This document shows positions 14,651-22,029 of a DNA stretch of 64,000 nucleotides, piece after piece. The notes below the pieces were generated by a model that was given only the letters and a program-made list of their open reading frames with translations, was not told the DNA's origin and ran no database searches. Source of the stretch: a virus. The number at the start of each line of letters is the position of its first letter. Position 1 is the first letter of the stretch. Made by a program: the position numbers and the translations under genes. The stretch is from positions 124,001 through 188,000 of IMG/VR virus record IMGVR_UViG_3300042010_000106; one strand, given 5' to 3'.

Positions 14651-15097
14651 TTACAACGCAAGGCCGATAATGGCAATCGCTTGCCAGAATACTTTTTCAA
14701 TTGCGAACCACGTTTTATCGCGTTCGTGTTCTTGCTGTTCCTTCAGATACAGCGCGTAATTTTCGTTGGCGCGTACCTCCTGTTTCAGCGCAATATCTAC
14801 GACCGTGTTGTGTTGCTGGATCGTTTGATTATGCGCTACCACAAGAAGATTTAAGCCTTCGGTATTTGCTTTCGATTGCCGTACATAATCCGTAAGCTTT
14901 CGCGTGTTATTCAGATCGAGTACGGCAACTTCTTTTCCGTCAACTTGCGCTTGGCTTATCGCTGGTTTGTCCGGCAGGGACGCTTCCAACGTAAGCTTTT
15001 CCAATTTCTGCAATGGCAGTGGCGGTGGTGGATTCCACTGTTGGGACGTTTGACATCCCGGCACCATGAGAATCAACAATAACAGGATTAGCCGCAT
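14651..15097 (-). CDS. Lipoprotein, spanin candidate (u-spanin or o-spanin)
   Basis: 148 residues from the ATG at 15097; the open frame runs further upstream but MRLILLLLILMVPGCQTS is a clear lipoprotein signal with lipobox VPGC, so this start is chosen. A proline run (NPPPPLPLQK) follows, as in many outer-membrane spanins. The middle is helical and polar, and the last about 18 residues (FAIEKVFWQAIAIIGLAL) are hydrophobic. Lipoprotein at one end and a membrane segment at the other is the layout of unimolecular spanins such as T1 gp11, which fuse inner and outer membranes at lysis. If the C-terminal segment is too short to span, it would be an o-spanin. Confidence 0.72.
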   Translation of the reverse strand: MRLILLLLILMVPGCQTSQQWNPPPPLPLQKLEKLTLEASLPDKPAISQAQVDGKEVAVLDLNNTRKLTDYVRQSKANTEGLNLLVVAHNQTIQQHNTVVDIALKQEVRANENYALYLKEQQEHERDKTWFAIEKVFWQAIAIIGLAL

Positions 15098-15443
15098 TTT
15101 CTGTACTCGCTTGTAAGCGTTCCAGCGCGGTGCGTACTGCCAATGGCATTGGTGGTTTACCAATCATGGAATCAGCAGCAATACCGATTGCGAAATAAGT
15201 AATCTTTCCCACACCCGGTTCGATGATCACAGTCGTCAGAAACGTTGCGAACGCACCAGCAAAAACCCAAAAGGTAGATTTAACATCGTCGAGCCAATAC
15301 GACGACAGTTTGATTCCCTCTTTCTTGCATTTCCAAATCCAGTTTACGATCACACCTGCAAGGGTGCAAAAGAAAAAACCGAACGCGTCATCGAGGGGAA
15401 TTTCGATGGCTTTTTCAATCGCTTTTACAAACCATTCCATCAT
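14940..15443 (-). CDS. Holin candidate, two to three transmembrane segments
   Basis: 167 residues. Hydrophobic segments at about 21-38 (GFFFCTLAGVIVNWIW) and 58-92 (TFWVFAGAFATFLTTVII and ITYFAIGIAADSMIG) flank a basic loop (KCKKEGIKLSSYWLDDVK). The C-terminal 60 residues are polar and flexible. Size, membrane topology and position between two other membrane lysis genes and the M15-like gene fit a holin that times inner-membrane permeabilisation. Two ATG codons stand in tandem at 15438-15443. The 3' end overlaps the lipoprotein gene by 158 bases, as spanin and holin genes often do. Confidence 0.65.
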   Translation of the reverse strand: MMEWFVKAIEKAIEIPLDDAFGFFFCTLAGVIVNWIWKCKKEGIKLSSYWLDDVKSTFWVFAGAFATFLTTVIIEPGVGKITYFAIGIAADSMIGKPPMPLAVRTALERLQASTENAANPVIVDSHGAGMSNVPTVESTTATAIAEIGKAYVGSVPAGQTSDKPSAS

Positions 15444-15453
15444 CGCGCACTCA

Positions 15454-15708
15454 CTATTCTTTGTTGTATTCCTCTATCGCTGCGCTTATTGAAGCCGCAT
15501 CCGACTTCGGAACGGGTTTTGTTTTTTCGACGACGGCTACATGGGCCTCTTCGATTTTCTCGTTCTGCTCTGTGTAATCCGGTGGCAACTCTACTTCTGG
15601 TGCTGGCGGTTGTGGCTTTTCTTTAGTCCGACCTACAGCCGCAAAAAGAGTCAGCAAAAAGATTGCTGCGCCCACAATCCACAAACCCCATTTCTTTAGC
15701 GTTTCCAT
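15454..15708 (-). CDS. Small single-pass membrane protein of the lysis region
   Basis: 84 residues from ATG 15708 (GGTGAA upstream); the longer open frame reads as shadow of the neighbouring small gene. METLKKWGLWIVGAAIFLLT gives a basic N-terminus and one transmembrane helix, followed by a proline/glutamate-rich tail (TKEKPQPPAPEVELPPDYTE) and a short helix. N-in/C-out is likely. It could be an accessory holin/antiholin or a small inner-membrane spanin partner for the lipoprotein; the sequence does not decide. Confidence 0.6.
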   Translation of the reverse strand: METLKKWGLWIVGAAIFLLTLFAAVGRTKEKPQPPAPEVELPPDYTEQNEKIEEAHVAVVEKTKPVPKSDAASISAAIEEYNKE

Positions 15709-15712
15709 ATAT

Positions 15713-15889
15713 TCACCGTGATGTGAAAGTGTGTTCCAGACCGCGATTCGAACCAACCTTTTCGCCTTCGTCGTCGATGGTGTCTTGACGGTTAAGCATT
15801 TTGCGTCGATTCAATCGCTGCATTTTCGAAATAACTTTCTTGTTTCTCACGGGTTTTGCATCAATCAAAATAAGCATTGCATTCCCCAT
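15713..15889 (-). CDS. Very small basic hypothetical protein
   Basis: 58 codons between the terminator and the membrane-protein gene. The product is lysine/arginine-rich (KPVRNKKVISKMQRLNRRKM) with an acidic patch (DTIDDEGEKVG). The stop lies four bases before the next ATG. An internal ATG at 15877 with GGGG six bases upstream may be the true start (54 residues). It fits the gap exactly but has no recognised relative, so it is tentative. Confidence 0.45.
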   Translation of the reverse strand: MGNAMLILIDAKPVRNKKVISKMQRLNRRKMLNRQDTIDDEGEKVGSNRGLEHTFTSR

Positions 15890-15930
15890 ATGCGAAAGAA
15901 CGTGTGTTCCTCATAGCATTAAATTACGCA

Positions 15931-15964
15931 AAAGAAAAAGGGGAACCAAATGGCTCCCCTTAAT
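15931..15964 (-). terminator. Rho-independent terminator after the fibre gene
   Basis: On the minus strand AAGGGGAGCC and GGTTCCCCTT form a 10-position stem with one G-T pair and a four-base loop, followed by TTTTTCTTTT. It separates the structural gene ending at 15981 from the lysis cassette, so lysis genes may have their own promoter or depend on read-through. Confidence 0.85.
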
Positions 15965-15980
15965 CTATACCACTATGTGC

Positions 15981-17111
15981 CTACGTGTTCAGCCAGCTCA
16001 CGCCACCTTTGATTGCCGCAGCAACGCCAAGGGTGATAACCAGTTCATTCACGGTGGTGAATTCAACGTCATCAGGAGTGATTTGTTTGTTGGTTGCAGC
16101 ATCAACGACAATCACGTTCGGCCAGCGATAGCCGAGGTTGTGAGTGATTGTGTGGGTGGTTGCAGAAGCACTGTCGATTGGAAAGAACAGACCAGCAACT
16201 TTCGTGTTCATTTCCGTTTCAGTTGGGTACGTATCCAGCGCAGTAGTCAATGCCGCAGGAGTAACGTAGGTGCCGGAAAGATCGCCAACTTTCAAACCCG
16301 CAGCGGATTTGGTCAGCGTGGCACCGTCCAGTTTAACGGAAACAACATCACCGGCAGTTTCAATACCGTCGCCGGGAGTGATGCCAGAAATGCCGCCGAA
16401 TTCTGCCCAATCAGTACCGTTCCAACGCAGCCACATACCATCAGCACGATCCCAAACGAGGGCGCCGGGGCCTTGTGCAGAAACGTCGTAAGCGAGAACG
16501 GTTGCTTCACCGCCTGCTGTAACTTCTACGATGTCATTTGCATTGCCGACTGTTGGAGTAATACCGCTCAAACCATCAGTCAGAATGTAACGACCTGCAA
16601 CGCCTGCGAAATCAGCTTCGCGACCGAGAACGTCGGCTTGGAAATCCAAACCGGCCAGCGCGTTGTCAATTGCGTTATTCAGTTGGGTAGTGTTTACCAA
16701 ACCGGTAACAGCAGTTGCGATTTCATCAGTTACATCGGTGCTTTGTGCATACGGTGCGAGCGCCGCAGTCAAAGCAGTTGTCAGCACGTACGAACTGAGG
16801 GCGGTTGTCAATTCGCCATCGGTTGTGTAACCGCCCAAAAGGGCAGTCAGTGCGGTGGTTGTGGTGTAATCCGCAAGCGCTGTATCCAGCTCTTCAGGAG
16901 TGACGCCGCCAGCACCAGCAGCGCCGAGGCTAACGGTTGTGGTGCCGTTGTAAAAACGCAGCGTGTCGGTGGTAGTGTTTACCCACAAACGCGGTGCAGT
17001 AAGATCACCGGCAATTGGATCTTCCACCAATTGTTCGATGCGCAAGTTTTTGATTTCGCCAGTCAGGGTAACGTCACCCTTGACTAACAGTGAACCATTA
17101 ATTTCTGCCAT
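15981..17111 (-). CDS. Tail-fibre/virion structural protein
   Basis: 376 residues with fibre-like composition: Thr, Ala, Gly and Val dominate, Cys is absent, and a repetitive stretch (about 75-150) repeats T-T-A-L-T-A-L and Y-T/A motifs (DYTTTTALTALLGGYTTDGE, TALSSYVLTTALTAALAPYA), typical of trimeric shafts. Starts MAEINGSLLVKGDVTLTGEI, like phage appendage proteins; later W-D-R-A-D-G-M-W-L-R-W-N-G-T-D-W is common in fibre tip domains. The C-terminus ends in a compact beta region (HTITHNLGYRWPNVIVVDAA). It lies between a terminator and a four-gene island. Confidence 0.8.
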   Translation of the reverse strand: MAEINGSLLVKGDVTLTGEIKNLRIEQLVEDPIAGDLTAPRLWVNTTTDTLRFYNGTTTVSLGAAGAGGVTPEELDTALADYTTTTALTALLGGYTTDGELTTALSSYVLTTALTAALAPYAQSTDVTDEIATAVTGLVNTTQLNNAIDNALAGLDFQADVLGREADFAGVAGRYILTDGLSGITPTVGNANDIVEVTAGGEATVLAYDVSAQGPGALVWDRADGMWLRWNGTDWAEFGGISGITPGDGIETAGDVVSVKLDGATLTKSAAGLKVGDLSGTYVTPAALTTALDTYPTETEMNTKVAGLFFPIDSASATTHTITHNLGYRWPNVIVVDAATNKQITPDDVEFTTVNELVITLGVAAAIKGGVSWLNT

Positions 17112-17134
17112 GTTATGTGTATCCTTTGCTTATT

Positions 17135-17923
17135 TCATAGTGCTGGTGGGCACGAAATAACATCAACAATATCAACGTATTCCGTGCAGCGTTTCAGAAG
17201 AGACGCCAGCGGTTCGTCACCTTCGATTACGCCAGCAAAGCTAAGCCTGCTGGTCGAATAGTTCTTTATCAACACGGGGAAAGATCCACATGCGATTGTC
17301 AGGTAATATTTTATGCGTTCTTCACACATAAAAATCCCCGACTGGAAATAGTAATCAATGGTAAAATTGTCGATGTAGACAATCAGTCGATCAGCATTGG
17401 AACGATTTGTCGTGCACTGATTCGGAACGTAGTTGCTTCCTAACAGGCAGTCGATTTCGTATAACTCGTACAAGCACATTTGAAGCATTGAACTTAACCC
17501 GGCGACGATTATCGGGAAGGCTTCAAGGGTGTGCATTCCATTTGTACTTTTAATCATGGCTCTGAAAGCATTGCGCGTGTGCACGTTAACCGTATACCAC
17601 TGGTCAACGAAACCCTCACAAAACAGAGTCGGATAAAGCTCAAATATTTCAAGGTGATATGACTGCACCTTGTCGTCATCAGCTAACACCGCGTCAATTG
17701 TTGCTTCTGTCACGGTGCTATTGTTGAGGAAGGTATACTCGACCCGCTGCGCCCAATTCGTGTAGCTATTGAATAAAAGCAGCAGCGTTTCTCTAGCAAC
17801 CTCGCTGAATTGGTTGCGTTCCATCAACAAATCATTGAGGATAAATGCCTTGTTCCCGTAAAAGAGCGACATCGCTTTTGAACTGACGGAACGGAATCGA
17901 ATATTGTTCGGAACGAATGACAT
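17135..17923 (-). CDS. Hypothetical protein of the 17-19 kb island
   Basis: 262 residues. ATG 17923 is chosen over a TTG four codons earlier because TTGAGG lies six bases in front. Helix-rich, with Cys and Tyr clusters (MLQMCLYELYEIDCLLGSNY; YYFQSGIFMCEERIKYYLTI). No signal peptide or clear membrane span; no family recognised. It sits among envelope proteins and between two fibre genes, so it may be part of an inserted set rather than a structural protein. Confidence 0.6.
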   Translation of the reverse strand: MSFVPNNIRFRSVSSKAMSLFYGNKAFILNDLLMERNQFSEVARETLLLLFNSYTNWAQRVEYTFLNNSTVTEATIDAVLADDDKVQSYHLEIFELYPTLFCEGFVDQWYTVNVHTRNAFRAMIKSTNGMHTLEAFPIIVAGLSSMLQMCLYELYEIDCLLGSNYVPNQCTTNRSNADRLIVYIDNFTIDYYFQSGIFMCEERIKYYLTIACGSFPVLIKNYSTSRLSFAGVIEGDEPLASLLKRCTEYVDIVDVISCPPAL

Positions 17924-17931
17924 GAGTAACC

Positions 17932-18417
17932 TCAAACGCCTCTCGGCGCTTCACCACGGTGCATGTTGAGTCCTAGAATGATACCCGACACTTGGCTTTG
18001 TTTCTCACTGACTTCTGACAATGTGCGCAAAAGCCGCTCAGTGTTTCTGTCAATGGTGTTCATACAGTTCTGAAGTTCACGAACTGTCGTCGAATCCAAA
18101 TGGCGATTACCGTTTAGTGCCCCCGACATTGAATTTAGCAAACTGCGCAATTCTTCTAGGGCAGGAATACTGACGGGGCGTTCAACAATTGCTAAGATTT
18201 CGCTCAGCATTTGGCTCATTTTTTTAAGGTCATCAGTATGTGTTGTGCGAAGCTCCTTTATCTCTTCATCCTTATCCACAATCGTTGCCAGCGCTTCCTT
18301 GAGCTGCGCAGCCTGTGGAATTGCAAACCACCAGATAACAGCGCCGAAGGCTAGCGCCAGCATCATTGCAATAATCGTGGGGATAGGACTGGAGAATATT
18401 GTGTCAATCATCCCCAT
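17932..18417 (-). CDS. Inner-membrane protein with long coiled coil
   Basis: 161 residues. One N-terminal transmembrane helix (PTIIAMMLALAFGAVIWWFA) followed by a long charged helical region with heptads (LKEALATIVDKDEEIKELRT, LKKMSQMLSEILAIVE, STTVRELQNCMNTIDRNTER). This is the layout of inner-membrane spanins (Rz type), but it stands 3 kb from the lysis cassette; a role in envelope interaction or superinfection exclusion is equally possible. GAGG for the next gene lies at its end. Confidence 0.62.
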   Translation of the reverse strand: MGMIDTIFSSPIPTIIAMMLALAFGAVIWWFAIPQAAQLKEALATIVDKDEEIKELRTTHTDDLKKMSQMLSEILAIVERPVSIPALEELRSLLNSMSGALNGNRHLDSTTVRELQNCMNTIDRNTERLLRTLSEVSEKQSQVSGIILGLNMHRGEAPRGV

Positions 18418-18712
18418 ATTTGCACCTATCGTTTGTTGGAGTGAACTGGTATGTTTTTACGCCATCGTTATTGGTAACGACGATCTTTGTTATCAGGGGT
18501 TTCTGAATTGCGCACGCAAGTCCAGCACCCGGCAGATTTTTGCAAACGGCTTCTACACAATCTACGAATTCTGTCACAACTGGTTTAGGCCCAGCAGAAT
18601 CAAATTCCGTGACCGCCCACGATCCAAACATAATCGCTAGCAGAAGTAGCAGCAGTGCCCTACTCCCTTTTGTTTGTAATGACACGGTAGAAAGTCCCCG
18701 ACAGTTGGTCAT
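18404..18712 (-). CDS. Small membrane-anchored, exported protein
   Basis: 102 residues. Hydrophobic segment RALLLLLLAIMFGSWAVTEF near the N-terminus, then a polar domain with four Cys (VDCVEAVCKNLPGAGLACAI; later DRC) that could form two disulfides in the periplasm. The start is uncertain: ATG 18712 overlaps the previous gene by 53 bases and a GTG a few codons later is possible. Partner of the neighbouring membrane genes by position only. Confidence 0.55.
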   Translation of the reverse strand: MTNCRGLSTVSLQTKGSRALLLLLLAIMFGSWAVTEFDSAGPKPVVTEFVDCVEAVCKNLPGAGLACAIQKPLITKIVVTNNDGVKTYQFTPTNDRCKYGDD

Positions 18713-19421
18713 ATATATCCATACTACCCAACTTTTTCAGTCGCTCTAACGAGGCGCAGATGCTTGTAGATTTTCCACCAGTCAAAACGATTATTGCATC
18801 GTCCGGCGTCGGCCCGATGGCTAATGCTGTGCGGAAATCTTTGTAGCAGATTCCCACGTCCACATGCGTTCTGTTAGCTTCAACCACAATTTCTTCGATG
18901 GCAGGGTAAGAGAGTTTGGCATTCCAATTATCACGTAAGTTAAATACATTGATGATTAGGAAGCCCTTATCTTTTCGTTTCAATTTGATCAGTGCTAAGC
19001 GCAAGTCGTGTTCTGTTTTCATTTCGAACACTTCTGTAACTGTCGTCTGTTCTTTGATCGCTGCCAATCGCTCGGTTTCCAATTCCCCCGTGCCTTGCAA
19101 CACGTACACTTTATCTTTTATGACTTTGTTCAGCGTGAACTGAGACACAATCGAAAAGCGCTTACTGGATTCAATTGGGTAGAGCTGCCCAAGCACCGTA
19201 ACTTCCTTGTATTTCTCTGTTTGGGCATATTGATTTAGGATGTGGGTTACGTCCTTTGGCCGTGCGCGTCGATCCAACATTACCACTTGACTGCTAAGCT
19301 CTTCGGCGAATGTTGTGCCGTAAAGATCAGTAATCACGTGGCTTTGCACAACCAACGTTTCCGCACTGGCAATGCCTATCAGGCTATACAAGTAAATTAA
19401 CGAGGCTAGGATTAATCGCAT
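18660..19421 (-). CDS. Periplasmic protein with signal peptide, possible type-1 binding-protein fold
   Basis: 253 residues. Signal peptide MRLILASLIYLYSLIGIASA with cleavage after ASA. The rest alternates strands and helices (KYKEVTVLGQLYPIE, KGFLIINVFNLRDNWNAKLS, YPAIEEIVVEANRTHVDVGI) and ends GPTPDDAIIVLTGGKSTSIC. The order resembles periplasmic binding proteins of the kind found in front of histidine kinases, but similarity is only in general fold. A secreted phage protein with such a domain is uncommon and could act on the infected cell's envelope. Confidence 0.6.
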   Translation of the reverse strand: MRLILASLIYLYSLIGIASAETLVVQSHVITDLYGTTFAEELSSQVVMLDRRARPKDVTHILNQYAQTEKYKEVTVLGQLYPIESSKRFSIVSQFTLNKVIKDKVYVLQGTGELETERLAAIKEQTTVTEVFEMKTEHDLRLALIKLKRKDKGFLIINVFNLRDNWNAKLSYPAIEEIVVEANRTHVDVGICYKDFRTALAIGPTPDDAIIVLTGGKSTSICASLERLKKLGSMDIYDQLSGTFYRVITNKRE

Positions 19422-19439
19422 TTTTACAAACCTTTTTAT

Positions 19440-22019
19440 CTACGGCGTTTGGTCAATAACACCTATGCTAAAGTTTTTAACAGTCCAATCACCGTACCAG
19501 AATACGTTTCCGGTTGAACCACCAATGCGACGACCAATATAGAACGGTGAAGAAACATCGTTCAAAAGGTTTTCGGTGTACGGAGATTCGCCAATTTTAG
19601 TTCCGTTTACAAAGCAGGCCAATACACCAGCGGTTCGGATAAACTTCACCAAATACTGAGTATTGAATGCCAATGCAAACGGGAAAACAACGAACGTTCC
19701 AGCAGTGCCATCATGGGATGCAGAAATCACGAACTGTTGCGCTGTGTGGCTGTATTGGATTTCGTAGTTGACGAGTTTTCCCGGTGCTGCCCACGTGCCC
19801 CAATAAACCATTGGAGTAATTGCGCTGCCAGAAACGGTTGTCGCCGTTTGCACACTGAAATCAACTTCACACACAAAGTCTTTCGAACCCGGACACAATT
19901 CAGGCGCGTTTGGCATTGTCAAATACGCGTTGAATGGCATGCGCCAAGATCCAGCAGAAGCAGAACCGCCAGTTGCTGTAATACCTTTTGCAACCACACC
20001 TTCTTTGATCAAAGATGTAGGAATTGCTTTAACTTTCGGCGGTGCAGCGAGTGGTTTAATCACGCCGTTATACATCGCACGTTTTGCAATTCGAATCCAT
20101 TTGATCGACAGCGGGTTAGTGCTGGCGGTGTAGTTCCAGTTGTTGCGCATTGGAACCGTATCGGTGTTATCCATGAGTGGGAACGTGTGAGCTTGTGTGC
20201 CCACTAATACACCATCCATATAAGCATTCAAAACATTGTTAACTTTCTCAACAACTAGGTGAACGTCTCTGTTTAATGGAACCAGATTCGAACCCAAAGA
20301 CAGAGATTGCAAAGCCGTGCCGCCACTGGCTTGCGATGCGGTATAAATAATCATCCCGCCACCGCTGCTGTACCAGAGCAACCAACTGTTTGGATTTCCG
20401 GGATCTATGTACTGACCCAACACGCAGTTTTCCGCTGTGCCGGGATACGCAGGCAAACGGAATAACAATTCAATTGTGAAATCGCCAGCACCGAAATACT
20501 TACATGGCGCACTGAATCGCGAAGTTGTTGCTGCCGTGGTTTGCAAACGACCATTCGCAACCGAAGTTGGGCCAGCCATAACGATTTGCCGACCGCCCAC
20601 AAAATCCATTTCGTTTAGCAGCGAATTGTTTCGGAATGCAGCTTGGAAAACAATGTCGTCACGTACAGCAGGTTCGTAGTATTGAGGCGTCAACGCAGGC
20701 AATGTAGCCAACGGTTCAAACGCATCCGTGTACGCAGATTTACCGCGACAAATACGCATGCCCCAACGACGACCAATTGCACCGTTACGAATGTTCAAAA
20801 ATTCCGTACTTTTGAACGTCGCGGTGTTGTTTGCCGCCGAATAAATCTGTGCACCGTTGAGGTAAATTTTCAATACACCACTAACACGACACACCGCGAT
20901 ATGGTGATCATTGTTCAGAGTCAAACCAGCGGCGCTTACGTTGATTCGTCCGGTGCTAGAATTCGAACCGTCTGCGTTGACGATTACAAGCACGTTGCCA
21001 ATTTGCGCACCCACAAAGAACGCGAAGTTTGTAGAGCCAGAAGGTGCATACATCGACAACAATGCAGCCGCATCAGGAATTGCAGACATATTCAACCAAC
21101 CTTCGATACTGAAATCTTCGGAGGCTGAAAAGTAAACCGGTGTGGCGCGGTCTAATGGATATCCTGTTGCAGAAGTGTTCACCAATTTGTTGCTGGAAAC
21201 GGTGGCGTTCGTCAGCAACACTGCTGCTTCGGTTACGTCTTCAATCGCTTGGTTATTTTGGAAACTGAATTGCGACCAAACATATGGCGTCATGTCTTCA
21301 GAGGCTGGAATCTCCATTACATTTGCACGCAGTTTATCCGGATTGCTTTGCGGGTACAGCCGCTGGTACGCCCAATCAAATGCACCGTCATTCGCCACAA
21401 TAAAGTTGCCAACGTTGCGATGGTAGTAAAGCTTCGGCATTCCTGTACGCGTAAGGCCGTTGTATTGAACGCTGCCGTTTTCGAAAAAGAATGCGAATTT
21501 GTCACCCGTTGCAGCGATTACAAATGCTGCTGAATATGCAAAGACGTTTTGTGCTACAGTCGATCCGATAAAGGAACCGGAAAGATAACGCGATTTGTTG
21601 TAGACGATGAACGTGCTTGAGCCAATTGCAATCTTGTCATTTGCTGTGACAGCCACACTGAAATTTCGGGTCAGTGTTTGCACCACGCTAATCTGTTGTG
21701 CAGTCACGCTGACGATAACAATTGTGCCATTGCTCGCTACGTCGAACGCGCCAACAATGTCGATTGGGGTTTGTACACCACCGGTCAGGCGATACGTTTT
21801 ATCTACTGTTTGTGCAGCGATTACGGTTCCGTCATTCGACATTTTCAATGCGAGAACGTCAGCCAGCGCATACGTGGTTGGCTGAAGAGTTAGCGTATTG
21901 TTTGCTTCGTCTTTTGCGTAGGTTGAAACCACGCCATTCTGATAGACAGCGACGTGGTTTTTCCCGTGAGCAAGCAAAACGTTTGGCAGCGCGACTGTGT
22001 TTAAAAGTGCCATGCTCAT
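19440..22019 (-). CDS. Tail fibre/adhesin with three LamG/ConA-like domains
   Basis: 859 residues. The first 240 are beta-rich with repeated 'GT-V/I-x-x-V' strands, possibly propeller-like. Three concanavalin/laminin-G-like domains follow at about 250-435, 455-650 and 695-857. Each shows the family pattern: D/E-F-x-I/C-E-x-x-F/L near the start (DFSIEGWLNMS; DFTIELLFRLP; DFVCEVDFSVQ), then V-x-K/R-x-x-x-V-L-x-x-Y/F-x-N/D-G (VCRVSGVLKIYLNG; EKVNNVLNAYMDG; IRTAGVLACFVNG). Such domains bind carbohydrates, suggesting receptor recognition on surface polysaccharide. MALLNTVALPN two codons in is an alternative start. Confidence 0.85.
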   Translation of the reverse strand: MSMALLNTVALPNVLLAHGKNHVAVYQNGVVSTYAKDEANNTLTLQPTTYALADVLALKMSNDGTVIAAQTVDKTYRLTGGVQTPIDIVGAFDVASNGTIVIVSVTAQQISVVQTLTRNFSVAVTANDKIAIGSSTFIVYNKSRYLSGSFIGSTVAQNVFAYSAAFVIAATGDKFAFFFENGSVQYNGLTRTGMPKLYYHRNVGNFIVANDGAFDWAYQRLYPQSNPDKLRANVMEIPASEDMTPYVWSQFSFQNNQAIEDVTEAAVLLTNATVSSNKLVNTSATGYPLDRATPVYFSASEDFSIEGWLNMSAIPDAAALLSMYAPSGSTNFAFFVGAQIGNVLVIVNADGSNSSTGRINVSAAGLTLNNDHHIAVCRVSGVLKIYLNGAQIYSAANNTATFKSTEFLNIRNGAIGRRWGMRICRGKSAYTDAFEPLATLPALTPQYYEPAVRDDIVFQAAFRNNSLLNEMDFVGGRQIVMAGPTSVANGRLQTTAATTSRFSAPCKYFGAGDFTIELLFRLPAYPGTAENCVLGQYIDPGNPNSWLLWYSSGGGMIIYTASQASGGTALQSLSLGSNLVPLNRDVHLVVEKVNNVLNAYMDGVLVGTQAHTFPLMDNTDTVPMRNNWNYTASTNPLSIKWIRIAKRAMYNGVIKPLAAPPKVKAIPTSLIKEGVVAKGITATGGSASAGSWRMPFNAYLTMPNAPELCPGSKDFVCEVDFSVQTATTVSGSAITPMVYWGTWAAPGKLVNYEIQYSHTAQQFVISASHDGTAGTFVVFPFALAFNTQYLVKFIRTAGVLACFVNGTKIGESPYTENLLNDVSSPFYIGRRIGGSTGNVFWYGDWTVKNFSIGVIDQTP

Positions 22020-22029
22020 AAATGATTAC

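Noticed and set aside
15735-15765. GGTTCGAATC-like sequence on the minus strand, like a tRNA T-loop
   Set aside because: The bases on both sides do not pair as a T-arm stem, and no acceptor stem or anticodon arm is found. It lies inside the small reading frame at 15713-15889.
15801-17087. Open frame of 428 codons on the plus strand opposite the fibre gene 15981
   Set aside because: It crosses the terminator and the antisense strand of a fibre gene; Cys/Arg-rich translation without motif.
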